Position numbers and translations under genes: made by a program
The notes under the pieces: model-generated
The model's database searches: none
What the model was told of the DNA's origin: nothing
The model's input: only the letters and a program-made list of their open reading frames with translations
In this document: piece after piece, positions 28,675 to 37,111 of the stretch
How positions within the stretch are numbered: the stretch's first letter is position 1
Layout: every line of letters begins with the position of its first letter
Source of the DNA: an uncultured Prevotella sp.
GTDB taxonomy: Bacteria > Bacteroidota > Bacteroidia > Bacteroidales > Bacteroidaceae
DNA: 64,000 bases
Assembly (NCBI GenBank): GCA_944319935.1
Contig: CALUFM010000005.1
Span: forward strand, 1 to 64,000
Direction of reading: 5' to 3'

Positions 28675-28692
28675 TATTATACCATAAAGATA

Positions 28693-29571
28693 ATGGGTAA
28701 AAAACAAAGAAGAACCCGCGTCCGCCACGGACTGCAGGGTGTGACACTATGCATAAGCACCGCCTTGGTGCTGATTTTGTTGGGGATGATTGTGTTCTCC
28801 GTCCTGACGGCGCGCAACTTGTCGTCATACGTCAAGGAAAACCTTACCGTGACCATGATGCTCGGCGAGGACATTACCGACCCGGAGGCCAAACAACTGT
28901 GCAACGACCTGAAGAAGCGTCAATACATAAGCCGCATTACCTATATAAGCAAAGAACAGGCCCTGAAGGAACAGACCGAAGCCATGGGCACCGACCCGAG
29001 CGAGTTTCTCGGCATGAACCCGTTTGTGGCTTCCATAGAGTTGCAACTGAAGGCGCAATACGCCAACTCTGACTCGCTGAAATGGATTTCGGCGGCCCTC
29101 AAGGGGGACAAGCGCGTGACGGACATAACCTATCCGCAGGACTTGATGGACAGCGTGAACAACAACCTCAACAAAATCAACCTTGTGCTGCTGGTGCTGG
29201 CCGCGCTGCTCACCTGCGTCTCGTTCTCGCTTATCAACAACACCGTGAAGCTGGGCATGTACGCCCGCCGCTTCACCATTCACACGATGAAGCTGGTCGG
29301 GGCGTCGTGGGGCTTCATCCGCAGGCCGTTCCTTGGCAACGCCATTGGCATCGGGCTGCTGGCCGCCGTGCTGGCTGACGCCGTGCTGGCCGCCGGGGTT
29401 TACGCCCTGTACACGTATGAGCCGGGCGTGCTTACGGTGATAACGTGGCAGGTAATGGCCATAACCGGGGGCACGGTGTTTGTCTTCGGGCTGCTCATAA
29501 CGCTGTTCTGCGCATGGGTGGCGGTGAACAAGTTCCTGCGCATGAAGGCCGGAGACTTGTACAAAATTTGA
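28693..29571 (+). CDS. ftsX: cell division protein FtsX (ABC permease)
   Basis: Membrane subunit of the FtsEX complex that controls septal peptidoglycan hydrolases. The start at 28693 (MGKKQRRTRVRHGLQG) gives 292 residues, with one N-terminal helix, an extracytoplasmic domain of about 120 residues, and three C-terminal helices. The usual permease block is present (SFSLINNTVKLGMYARRF, HTMKLVGASWGFIRRPF). The 68-codon upstream extension is not protein-like. No ftsE is adjacent. Genes for a DUF3098 protein, uppP, truB and queA follow in a common Bacteroidetes order. Confidence 0.93.
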   Translation: MGKKQRRTRVRHGLQGVTLCISTALVLILLGMIVFSVLTARNLSSYVKENLTVTMMLGEDITDPEAKQLCNDLKKRQYISRITYISKEQALKEQTEAMGTDPSEFLGMNPFVASIELQLKAQYANSDSLKWISAALKGDKRVTDITYPQDLMDSVNNNLNKINLVLLVLAALLTCVSFSLINNTVKLGMYARRFTIHTMKLVGASWGFIRRPFLGNAIGIGLLAAVLADAVLAAGVYALYTYEPGVLTVITWQVMAITGGTVFVFGLLITLFCAWVAVNKFLRMKAGDLYKI

Positions 29572-29809
29572 CAAACAGGTTCTGAAGTGATAATTAAGAA
29601 GTAACAATCAAACAACGTTGCAGGTCACTGACTGACGGCTTTCAAGGCAAATGTCCTTGTCTGCTTGTCTTTGTGAACTTGTCAACTCAAGTGAAATAAA
29701 TAACAAATAGTAAAAAAATAAACATCGCGGCAGTGAGCAGACCCTTTAGTTTCAATGCGAATTTCCTTGTCTGCTCGTCTCTGTCTGCTTGTTTGCTTAA
29801 TTAAAAGAA

Positions 29810-30067
29810 ATGGATAGACGGAATTTTGCTTTCGACCGCATGAATTTCATTCTCCTCGCCGTGGGAATGGTTGTGGTAATCATCGGATTCATCTTAATGA
29901 GCGGCGGAGGAACTGAGGACGGCTCGTTCAACCCTGAGATTTTCAACGCCACGCGCGTAAAGGTGGCTCCAGTGGTGTGCTTTGTGGGCTTCGCGTCGAT
30001 GGTTTACGCCATCATACGCAAGCCGAAAGACAACAATGGCGGCGGCGACTTGACAACGGAGAACTGA
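29810..30067 (+). CDS. DUF3098 family small membrane protein
   Basis: The 85-residue protein has two transmembrane helices (about 11-30 and 48-65) around a short loop with the FNPEIFNATRVKVAPVV motif, typical of DUF3098. In Bacteroidetes this gene regularly stands between ftsX and uppP, as here, which hints at a cell-envelope role. The function is not known. The 238-base gap upstream carries degenerate TTGTCTGCTTG words. Confidence 0.85.
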   Translation: MDRRNFAFDRMNFILLAVGMVVVIIGFILMSGGGTEDGSFNPEIFNATRVKVAPVVCFVGFASMVYAIIRKPKDNNGGGDLTTEN

Positions 30068-30102
30068 CATTCGACAACAAAAACTATTAACAAAGGATTT
30101 AT

Positions 30103-30942
30103 ATGGATTTACTTCAAACCGTCATCATCGCCATCGTTGAGGGCTTGACGGAGTTTTTGCCCGTGTCTTCTACGGGGCACATGATTATCACGCAAAGCTT
30201 TCTCGGTGTCGAGAGTACGCCGTTTGTCAAGGCGTTCACGGTCATAATACAGTTTGGGGCCATCCTTTCTGTCATCTGCCTTTACTGGAAACGCTTTTTC
30301 TATCCCAACGCCGGGCGTGAGGGCAAGTCGTATTGGCGCGCCATGTTCGACTTCTACGCCCGTCTCGTGGTCGGCGTATTGCCGGCCGCTGTGCTGGGTT
30401 TCGCGTTCAACGACGAGATCGAAGCCAACCTCGGCAACGTCCAGTTGGTTGCGTGGATGCTTATTGTAGGCGGAATTTTCATGCTGTTTTGCGACCGCAT
30501 ATTCAACAAGGGCTCTGAAGAGACGCGCCTGACTTACAAGCGCGCTCTGGTGATAGGCTTCATCCAGTGCATCTCGATGATACCTGGCGTGTCGCGCTCG
30601 ATGGCCACCATAGTCGGCGGAATGTCGCAAAAGCTCACCCGCAAGGCCGCGGCCGAGTTCTCGTTCTTTCTCGCCGTGCCCACAATGTTCGGCGCGACGT
30701 GCCTTGAGACATACAAGCTCATCAGCCACGGCGACGGCTCAATCCTGGCGCAAGGCAACAATTTGCAGATGCTCATCATAGGTTCGGTGGTGGCGTTCAT
30801 CGTCGCCATACTCGCCATAAAGTTCTTCATCAATTACGTTTCGAAGTACGGCTTCGCCGCGTTTGGCTGGTACCGCATAATAGTAGGCCTGATAATAATC
30901 ATCTGTTCGCTGTGCGGCATAGAGATGAAAATGACAGACTAA
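30103..30942 (+). CDS. uppP: undecaprenyl-diphosphatase
   Basis: Recycles the lipid carrier for peptidoglycan and surface polysaccharides by dephosphorylating undecaprenyl pyrophosphate; loss or overexpression alters bacitracin sensitivity in other bacteria. The 279-residue membrane protein has the two BacA signatures, EGLTEFLPVSSTGH at about 12-25 and PGVSRSMATIVGG near 160-172. Eight helices are expected. It is followed after six bases by truB. Confidence 0.96.
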   Translation: MDLLQTVIIAIVEGLTEFLPVSSTGHMIITQSFLGVESTPFVKAFTVIIQFGAILSVICLYWKRFFYPNAGREGKSYWRAMFDFYARLVVGVLPAAVLGFAFNDEIEANLGNVQLVAWMLIVGGIFMLFCDRIFNKGSEETRLTYKRALVIGFIQCISMIPGVSRSMATIVGGMSQKLTRKAAAEFSFFLAVPTMFGATCLETYKLISHGDGSILAQGNNLQMLIIGSVVAFIVAILAIKFFINYVSKYGFAAFGWYRIIVGLIIIICSLCGIEMKMTD

Positions 30943-30948
30943 GGGCCG

Positions 30949-31674
30949 ATGAACTTTCACGAAGGAGAGATAATATGCCTTGACAAGCCTTACAGGATGT
31001 CAAGTTTCGGCGCGTTGGCGCGTGTCCGTTATCTTATTTCGCAGAAACTCGGGGTAAAGAGGATGAAGACTGGTCACGCCGGAACGCTCGATCCGCTCGC
31101 CACCGGTGTGCTTATCCTTTGCACGGGGCACGCCACCAAGCGCATTGACGAGCTGCAACGGCACACCAAGGAATATACGGCCACGCTGCAACTCGGTGCC
31201 ACCACAGCCAGTTACGACATGGAACATCCTGTCAATGCGACATATCCTACTGAGCATATAACACGCGAATTGATAGAGGAAACGCTCCAACGGTTTGTCG
31301 GCGAAATCCAACAAGTGCCGCCGGCGTACTCTGCCTGTAAGGTGAACGGCGACCGCGCGTATGACCTTATGCGCAAAGGCAGGGATGTGGAGCTGAAGCC
31401 CAAGACGCTGCGCATTGACGAAATCGAGCTTACGGAGTTCCTTCCTGAGGAGATGCGGATGTCAATCCGTGTCGTCTGCGGCAAGGGGACGTACATCCGC
31501 GCCTTGGCCCGCGACATCGGCGAAGCCCTTGGCAGCGGCGCGTATCTTACCGCCTTGCGCCGCACGAGGGTGGGAGACGTTAGGGTGGAAGACTGCGTCA
31601 CGCTTGACGATTTTCCTGAATGGCTTGACAAACAGACAATAGAAGACAAAATAATGGAGGAAAACAAAATATGA
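30949..31674 (+). CDS. truB: tRNA pseudouridine-55 synthase
   Basis: Makes pseudouridine in the T loop of tRNA. The 241-residue protein has the catalytic aspartate D48 in GHAGTLDPLATG, and the conserved YSACKVNGDRAYDLMR and GTYIRALARDIG blocks. The C-terminal PUA domain is short or missing, as is common in Bacteroidetes. Its stop overlaps the queA start (ATGA). Confidence 0.95.
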   Translation: MNFHEGEIICLDKPYRMSSFGALARVRYLISQKLGVKRMKTGHAGTLDPLATGVLILCTGHATKRIDELQRHTKEYTATLQLGATTASYDMEHPVNATYPTEHITRELIEETLQRFVGEIQQVPPAYSACKVNGDRAYDLMRKGRDVELKPKTLRIDEIELTEFLPEEMRMSIRVVCGKGTYIRALARDIGEALGSGAYLTALRRTRVGDVRVEDCVTLDDFPEWLDKQTIEDKIMEENKI

Positions 31675-32789
31675 AACTGTCACAATTCAAGTTTAAACTG
31701 CCCGAGGAACTGATAGCCCTCAACCCGCCTTACCATCGCGACGAGTGCCGCCTTATGGTGGTGCATAGGGTTTCAGGGAAGATAGAAATGTACAAGACGG
31801 ACGACAAGGGAGAGCCTTTGAAGGACGAAAACGGCAATCCCGAGTATCTTGATTTCCGCAATATCCTTGACTATTTTGATGAAGGAGACGCTTTCATCTT
31901 CAACGACACGAAGGTTTTCCCGGCGCGTCTTTATGGCACGAAGGAGAAGACTGACGCCAAAATCGAGGTGTTCTTGCTGCGTGAATTGAACGAAGAGATG
32001 CGCCTGTGGGACGTCCTCGTAGAGCCGGCGCGCAAGATACGCATCGGCAACAAGCTGTTTTTCGACGACAGCGGGACGATGGTGGCCGAAGTCATCGACA
32101 ACACCACGAGCCGCGGACGCACGCTGCGCTTCCTTTACGACTGTCCCCATGACGAGTTCAAGCGTGACCTTTACGCCCTCGGCGAGGCACCGCTGCCACA
32201 TTATATCGTTGACCGCCGTCCTGCAACCAAGGAGGACTTGGACGACTTCCAGTGCATTTACGCCAAGAACGAGGGGGCTGTAACGGCTCCGGCTTCAGGC
32301 CTTCATTTCAGCCGTGAGCTGATGAAGCGCATGGAAATCAAGGGCATAGAGTTCGCTTTCATCACGCTGCATTGCGCCCTGGGCAACTTCCATGACATCG
32401 AGGTTGAAGACCTTACGAAGCACAAGATGGACTCAGAGCAGATGTTCATCAACGCCGACGCCTGCAAGACGGTCAACGACGCGAAGCTGTCAGGCCACCA
32501 TGTGTGCGCTGTCGGCACAAGTGTGGCCAAGGCAACGGAGACAGCCGTGGGCACCGACAAGCTCTTGAAGGAGTATGAGGGGTGGACCAACAAGTTCATC
32601 TTCCCCCCGTATGAGTTCGGCGTGGCCGACTCGATGATATCCAATTTCTATCATCCCATGTCGCCGCTGCTCATGTCAACCGCCGCTTTCGGCGGCTACG
32701 AGCTTGTCATGGAGGCATACGACATGGCCGTGAAGAACGGTTACAAGTTCGGCTGCTACGGCGACGCGATGCTTATTGTAAACGACTAA
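31671..32789 (+). CDS. queA: S-adenosylmethionine:tRNA ribosyltransferase-isomerase
   Basis: Transfers the ribosyl part of SAM to preQ1-tRNA in queuosine synthesis. The 372-residue protein has the YHRDECRLMV, FNDTKVFPARL, APASGLHFS and FIFPPYEF motifs of the family. A short inserted segment in the first domain (KTDDKGEPLKDENGNPEY) is seen in Bacteroidetes members. It is the last gene of the uppP-truB-queA run. A word-type inverted repeat follows. Confidence 0.95.
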   Translation: MKLSQFKFKLPEELIALNPPYHRDECRLMVVHRVSGKIEMYKTDDKGEPLKDENGNPEYLDFRNILDYFDEGDAFIFNDTKVFPARLYGTKEKTDAKIEVFLLRELNEEMRLWDVLVEPARKIRIGNKLFFDDSGTMVAEVIDNTTSRGRTLRFLYDCPHDEFKRDLYALGEAPLPHYIVDRRPATKEDLDDFQCIYAKNEGAVTAPASGLHFSRELMKRMEIKGIEFAFITLHCALGNFHDIEVEDLTKHKMDSEQMFINADACKTVNDAKLSGHHVCAVGTSVAKATETAVGTDKLLKEYEGWTNKFIFPPYEFGVADSMISNFYHPMSPLLMSTAAFGGYELVMEAYDMAVKNGYKFGCYGDAMLIVND

Positions 32790-32792
32790 ATG

Positions 32793-32880
32793 AATTAAAA
32801 GTTAAGAGTTAAGAATTAAGAAAATTGCCGTTGTTGCTTCAAGACATATTTTCTTAATTCTTAACTCTTAATTCTTAATT
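32793..32880. repeat. long inverted repeat with AATTAAGA word arms
   Basis: Arms 32793-32825 and 32848-32880 (33 bases each) are complementary at about 30 positions and consist of tandem GTTAAGA/AATTAAGA words. The 22-base spacer is unrelated. It lies between queA and folK and could form a long transcriptional hairpin. Confidence 0.8.
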
Positions 32881-32887
32881 AGATAAA

Positions 32888-33295
32888 ATGCACACTGTCT
32901 ATCTTGGATTAGGCACAAACCTCGGCGACAGGCGGGGCAACATGGACACGGCCATGCGCCTTCTGGGCGAGCGTGTCGGCTATGTCGTGCGTGCAAGTTC
33001 GCTTTATGAGACCGAGCCTTGGGGCTTCGCGTCAGACAATATGTTCATGAACGCCGCCGTATGTGTTGAAACTTCGCTCACTCCGCGAGGCGTGCTTGAG
33101 GCCACGCAGGCCATAGAGCGGGAGATGGGGCGCACCGCGAAGTCAACCGACGGGCAGTATCACGACCGCCTCATCGACATCGACATCCTGCTGTACGATG
33201 ACCTCCGCGTGGACGAACCCGACCTGAAAATCCCCCATCCGCTGATGCGCGAGCGCGAATTTGTCATGCGTCCGCTCGGCGAGATACTTTTATAA
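32888..33295 (+). CDS. folK: 2-amino-4-hydroxy-6-hydroxymethyldihydropteridine pyrophosphokinase
   Basis: Pyrophosphorylates the pterin in folate synthesis. The 135-residue protein has the N-terminal LGLGTNLGDR motif, the SLYETEPWGF block and the HDRLIDIDILLYDD motif with the metal-binding aspartates. The length is slightly short but normal for Bacteroidetes. A 97-residue membrane protein gene starts three bases after its stop. Confidence 0.93.
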   Translation: MHTVYLGLGTNLGDRRGNMDTAMRLLGERVGYVVRASSLYETEPWGFASDNMFMNAAVCVETSLTPRGVLEATQAIEREMGRTAKSTDGQYHDRLIDIDILLYDDLRVDEPDLKIPHPLMREREFVMRPLGEILL

Positions 33296-33298
33296 GGC

Positions 33299-33592
33299 AT
33301 GGAAAACAAACCTACAAGCAGCAAAACCGAAATAGGATGGCCCGACGTATTAGACATGGCCGGGGTGATGACGATGTTCTTCTGCTACTTCGTCAACAAG
33401 AAAGTAAGCCACACCCCGTGGCTGTACATCATTGGCGGCATGGCCGCCGTGGCCGTCGGGGCAGTCCGCATACGATACAACAACAGTCATAAGACAGGCA
33501 AGGCAAAGCGCGGCGGAAACGCTTGGGCGGCTTTTTACATCTTCATCGGGCTTTCGTTCATGGCATGCGGGATTATCCGTCTGTTTGCCTGA
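33299..33592 (+). CDS. small membrane protein of unknown function
   Basis: The 97-residue product has three hydrophobic segments (about 17-30, 39-56 and 78-96) separated by a basic loop (RIRYNNSHKTGKAKRGG). It starts three bases after folK, so cotranscription is likely. I do not recognise the family. It resembles the next small protein in size and topology but not in sequence. Confidence 0.65.
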   Translation: MENKPTSSKTEIGWPDVLDMAGVMTMFFCYFVNKKVSHTPWLYIIGGMAAVAVGAVRIRYNNSHKTGKAKRGGNAWAAFYIFIGLSFMACGIIRLFA

Positions 33593-33655
33593 CGCCTGCA
33601 AATCAGTCAAGGTTTTGCAGGCCTTGCAAGGCTTGGAAACACTAAATGCAATACA

Positions 33656-33907
33656 ATGGACAAGGGAAAAATCTTGGATTGGATGCTCGTGCCGATATGG
33701 TTCGTGCTTATATTGCTGGTCATCGACGCCAGTCTTTGGTTCGGCTCCACGTCATATTTAGTGCTGTCAGGCGTCATCACGCTCACGGGCATTGTGGGCA
33801 TGGCATTGTCTTTGGCTTGCCACGATGGCCTGAAAAGCCCCCGCTTCGCATACTCGGCCGTGGTTTTCGTTGGCGGGGCGGCGTTTACGGCGTTGCCGTT
33901 TGCGTGA
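33656..33907 (+). CDS. small membrane protein of unknown function
   Basis: The 83-residue product, starting MDKGKILDWMLVPIW, has three predicted transmembrane segments covering most of its length. No motif is recognised. It is 63 bases downstream of another small membrane protein and may belong to the folK transcription unit. A frame overlapping it in another register is longer but lacks protein-like composition. Confidence 0.6.
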   Translation: MDKGKILDWMLVPIWFVLILLVIDASLWFGSTSYLVLSGVITLTGIVGMALSLACHDGLKSPRFAYSAVVFVGGAAFTALPFA

Positions 33908-34037
33908 TTGGATAAGGGAATAAGCCCAATAAGACAAATGAGACGGATATGACAAGTGCGCCATTTACAACCACTGGGCATTTGGTCTTTAATTTCCTTA
34001 ACTTCTATAACTCCTTTAACTTCCTGTAAGAAACGAT

Positions 34038-34073
34038 AAAGCGCGAAACGGCATCATGCTGTTTCGCGCTTTC
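34038..34073. terminator. bidirectional terminator before rpsO
   Basis: AAAGCGCGAAACGGCA pairs with TGCTGTTTCGCGCTTT (one mismatch) around TCA. It separates the plus-strand small-protein genes from the convergent rpsO. Confidence 0.75.
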
Positions 34074-34108
34074 GTGTTTCTTTTCAATCTATCTTCTTAC
34101 GCTTTCGC

Positions 34109-34378
34109 TTAACGGCGCAGACCAAGCTTCTTGATGATGGCACGGTAGCGTTCGATGTCGCGCTTGTAGAGATAGTCCAACAGGCGGCGACGCTTGCCGA
34201 CGAGGATTGTCAGCGAACGCTGCGTAACGTGGTCCTTGTGGTTCTTCTTGAGGTGTTCCGTCAAGTGGGCAATACGGTATGAGAACAATGCTATCTGGCT
34301 CTCAGCCGAACCAGTGTCAGTGTTAGACGCACCGTAAGTGCCGAAGATTTCCTGCTTTTTAGCTGAATCTAAATACAT
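34109..34378 (-). CDS. rpsO: 30S ribosomal protein S15
   Basis: Primary 16S rRNA-binding protein of the small subunit platform. The 89-residue length and blocks (GSAESQIALFSYRIAHLTEHLK, HVTQRSLTILVGKRRRLLDYL, YRAIIKKLGLRR) are canonical. It is transcribed alone from a promoter about 110 bases upstream. The leader could hold an S15 autoregulatory site, as in many bacteria, but I cannot show the binding motif. Confidence 0.97.
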   Translation of the reverse strand: MYLDSAKKQEIFGTYGASNTDTGSAESQIALFSYRIAHLTEHLKKNHKDHVTQRSLTILVGKRRRLLDYLYKRDIERYRAIIKKLGLRR

Positions 34379-34485
34379 TTTGTTGTGATTGATTAAAAGT
34401 TTTTAATTACATCCTTCGGTCGGCTTTACGCCTCAATCACGGGCGCGGCCGTCGTCGAATGCATCGGATTTTCCGAATTCGGCTG

Positions 34486-34493
34486 CAAAGGTA
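34486..34493 (-). promoter_or_regulatory. -7 box for rpsO
   Basis: The minus strand reads TACCTTTG followed by CAGCC. It implies a leader of roughly 100 bases before rpsO. Confidence 0.65.
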
Positions 34494-35166
34494 CGACTTT
34501 AAATGAAAAATTAAAAATGAAAAATTAAAAATCTACTGGCGTGCAAGCGTTTTTTAACATTCGGCTTTTTGTAAAATCATATAACGCAAAACTCACGCCT
34601 GACGTTTTGCAGTGACATGGCGAAAAGCCGTGACACATTGATTTACATTGACGCTTCAGGGCTGCGTTCTTTTGCAAAACAAAACTTTCAGCGCAAATAT
34701 CGCACGCAAAAGCGTGCAAAGTTAAAAAACAAGATACCAATAATTTACACACGTTGCACATGATTTGTGCAATAGAATGGCGCAGAAAACGCTGCGAAAG
34801 GCCGTGTTTCGCACCGCCAAAAACCGTCAACACGGCATCAAACGGCGGCCTACGCGCCAGCAATAGGCGGTCAATCGCATTGCAAAAGGTGGTCTTTTGC
34901 AAGGCGAAAGGCTGCAAACGGCAACGCCGAAGGCCATAAACGGCTATGCATGAGGACATTTCCTACCCACCCGTCAGCTATTTCATGCTAAACCGCCGGC
35001 ATTCTTCCATTGACACATTGACATGGTTTCGCACCGTTATCATTGCTTTTTGGCACTGCTGACGATTTGCGACGACCGGGCGTAACGCCGTGTTACAAAA
35101 CACTGAAAACATCCGCCGCAAAGTAATTTTCTTAACTCTTAATTCTTAATTCTTAATTTAAAGATG

Positions 35167-35174
35167 TAATTTTG
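35167..35174 (+). promoter_or_regulatory. -7 box for typA
   Basis: TAATTTTG followed by CACC matches the consensus; the typA start is 26 bases downstream. No good TTTG is present at the upstream position. Confidence 0.6.
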
Positions 35175-35199
35175 CACCCGATTTTATTAAGGTATTAGT

Positions 35200-37002
35200 A
35201 TGCAAGATATTAGAAACATTGCGATTATCGCCCACGTAGACCACGGCAAGACGACGCTTGTGGACAAGATGATGTTGGCCGGCAACCTGTTCCGCGATGG
35301 GCAGGACTTGAGCGGCCAGGTGCTTGACAGCAACGACTTGGAGCGTGAGCGAGGCATCACAATACTCTCAAAAAACGTCTCCATCAACTGGAAAGGGACG
35401 AAAATCAACATCATAGACACCCCGGGGCACTCCGACTTCGGCGGCGAGGTGGAGCGCGTGTTGAACATGGCCGACGGCTGCCTGCTGCTGGTCGATGCCT
35501 TCGAAGGCCCCATGCCGCAGACGCGCTTCGTGCTTCAGAAGGCACTGCAAATCGGCCTGAAGCCAATTGTCGTCGTCAACAAGGTTGACAAACCCAACTG
35601 CCGCCCCGAGGAAGTGTATGAGATGGTGTTCGACCTGATGTTCTCGCTCAACGCCACCGAAGACCAGTTGGACTTCCCCGTGGTGTACGGTTCGGCCAAG
35701 AACGGCTGGATGGGCGAGGACTACAAGACCCCGACGGACAACATCAACTACCTGCTTGACAAAATCGTGGAGGTAATCCCTGCCCCGCGCGCACTCGAAG
35801 GCACGCCCCAGATGCTCATAACCAGCCTTGACTATTCAAGCTATACGGGCCGCATAGCCGTAGGCCGTGTACACCGCGGCACGCTTACCGAGGGGATGAA
35901 CGTTACCATCTGCCACCGCGACGGCTCGCAGGAGAAGACCAAAATCAAGGAGCTGCACACCTTCGAGGGCATGGGTCACGTCAAGACTGCAAGCGTGAAG
36001 AGCGGCGACATCTGCGCCATCATCGGCCTGGAGAAGTTTGAAATCGGCGACACCATCTGCGACTTTGAGAACCCCGAGCCGCTGCCTCCCATCGCCATCG
36101 ACGAGCCTACGATGAGCATGTTGTTCACCATCAACGACTCGCCGTTCTTCGGCCGCGAGGGCAAATACGTCACCAGCCGCCACATCAACGACCGCCTGCA
36201 GAAGGAGTTGGAGAAGAACCTCGCCCTGCGCGTGGCTCCCTTCGGAGACTCTACTGACAAGTGGCTCGTCAGCGGGCGCGGAGTGCTGCATCTCTCTGTG
36301 CTTATCGAGACCATGCGCCGTGAGGGCTACGAGCTTCAGGTAGGCCAACCGCAGGTCATCTACAAGGAAATCGACGGCGTGAAATGCGAACCAATCGAGG
36401 AACTTACCATCAACGTGCCCGAAGAGTTTGCCAGCAAGATGATTGACATGGTTACCCGCCGCAAGGGCGAAATGACATCCATGGAGAGCCAGGCCGACCG
36501 TGTCAACATTGAGTTCGACATCCCCTCGCGCGGCATAATCGGCCTCCGCACCAACGTGCTGACCGCCAGCCAGGGCGAAGCCATCATGGCTCACCGCTTC
36601 AAGGAGTACCAACCTTACAAGGGAGACATCACCCGCCGCGTCAACGGCAGCATGATAGCGATGGAGACAGGCACGGCTTACGCTTACTCCATCGACAAGT
36701 TGCAGGACCGTGGAAAGTTCTTCATTGACCCGGGCGAGGAGGTTTACGCCGGCGAGGTTGTCGGTGAACACGTGCATGACAACGACCTCGTGGTTAACGT
36801 GACAAAGGCTAAACAGCTTACCAACACCCGCGCCAGCGGTTCCGACGACAAGGCGCGCATCGTTCCGCGCACCGTCCTTTCGCTTGAGGAAGCCCTCGAA
36901 TACATCAAGGAAGACGAGCTTGTCGAGGTTACGCCGAAGTCAATGCGCATGCGCAAAATCATCCTCGACCACAACGAACGCAAACGGGCGAACAAACAGT
37001 AG
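35200..37002 (+). CDS. typA: translational GTPase TypA/BipA
   Basis: Ribosome-associated GTPase involved in stress adaptation and 50S assembly. The 600-residue protein has the G motifs [10 protein letters not shown] (about 10-19), [11 protein letters not shown] (about 74-84) and NKVD (about 127-130). EF-G-like domains III and V and the TypA-specific C-terminal domain follow ([17 protein letters not shown]). The length is canonical. It is convergent with a MATE gene, and both end at a shared inverted repeat. Confidence 0.96.
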   Translation: MQDIRNIAIIAHVDHGKTTLVDKMMLAGNLFRDGQDLSGQVLDSNDLERERGITILSKNVSINWKGTKINIIDTPGHSDFGGEVERVLNMADGCLLLVDAFEGPMPQTRFVLQKALQIGLKPIVVVNKVDKPNCRPEEVYEMVFDLMFSLNATEDQLDFPVVYGSAKNGWMGEDYKTPTDNINYLLDKIVEVIPAPRALEGTPQMLITSLDYSSYTGRIAVGRVHRGTLTEGMNVTICHRDGSQEKTKIKELHTFEGMGHVKTASVKSGDICAIIGLEKFEIGDTICDFENPEPLPPIAIDEPTMSMLFTINDSPFFGREGKYVTSRHINDRLQKELEKNLALRVAPFGDSTDKWLVSGRGVLHLSVLIETMRREGYELQVGQPQVIYKEIDGVKCEPIEELTINVPEEFASKMIDMVTRRKGEMTSMESQADRVNIEFDIPSRGIIGLRTNVLTASQGEAIMAHRFKEYQPYKGDITRRVNGSMIAMETGTAYAYSIDKLQDRGKFFIDPGEEVYAGEVVGEHVHDNDLVVNVTKAKQLTNTRASGSDDKARIVPRTVLSLEEALEYIKEDELVEVTPKSMRMRKIILDHNERKRANKQ

Positions 37003-37014
37003 TGCGCGAAGCGC

Positions 37015-37111
37015 AAATTAAGAATTAAGAGTTAGGAATTAAGAAAACATGTTTTGACGGTTGTCCGCCCATTGCATGTTTTCTTAATTCCTAACTCTTA
37101 ATTCTTAATTT
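37015..37111. repeat. perfect 37-bp inverted repeat shared by typA and MATE gene ends
   Basis: Arms 37015-37051 and 37075-37111 are exact reverse complements made of AATTAAGA/GTTAGGA words and ending inward in CATG. The right arm contains the stop codon and last codons (KLRIKS) of the minus-strand MATE gene. It probably works as a bidirectional terminator. Confidence 0.85.

Larger units (their letters stand above)
28179..28692. other. intergenic region between trxA and ftsX
   Basis: Contains the trxA terminator (28206-28238), a perfect palindromic repeat (28375-28413) and a GC-rich stretch near 28435-28460. At the end is a promoter-like element and a 14-bp palindrome (28661-28674) before ftsX. 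No credible gene is seen. Confidence 0.55.
34379..35199. other. long divergent intergenic region between rpsO and typA
   Basis: Holds the rpsO leader and promoter (to 34493), AAATTAAAAATG words (34500-34530) and AT-rich sequence. Degenerate palindromic-family modules occur at about 34795-34930, and ACACATTGACAT motifs near 34635 and 35012. AATTCTTAA words and the typA -7 box close the region. A minus-strand ORF at 34525-34959 is built of repeat modules and is not accepted as a gene. Confidence 0.55.

Noticed and set aside
34525..34959. 144-codon minus-strand ORF between rpsO and typA
   Set aside because: Made of palindromic-repeat words (phrases such as LQPFALQKTTF recur in other repeat ORFs); no start context and no domain.
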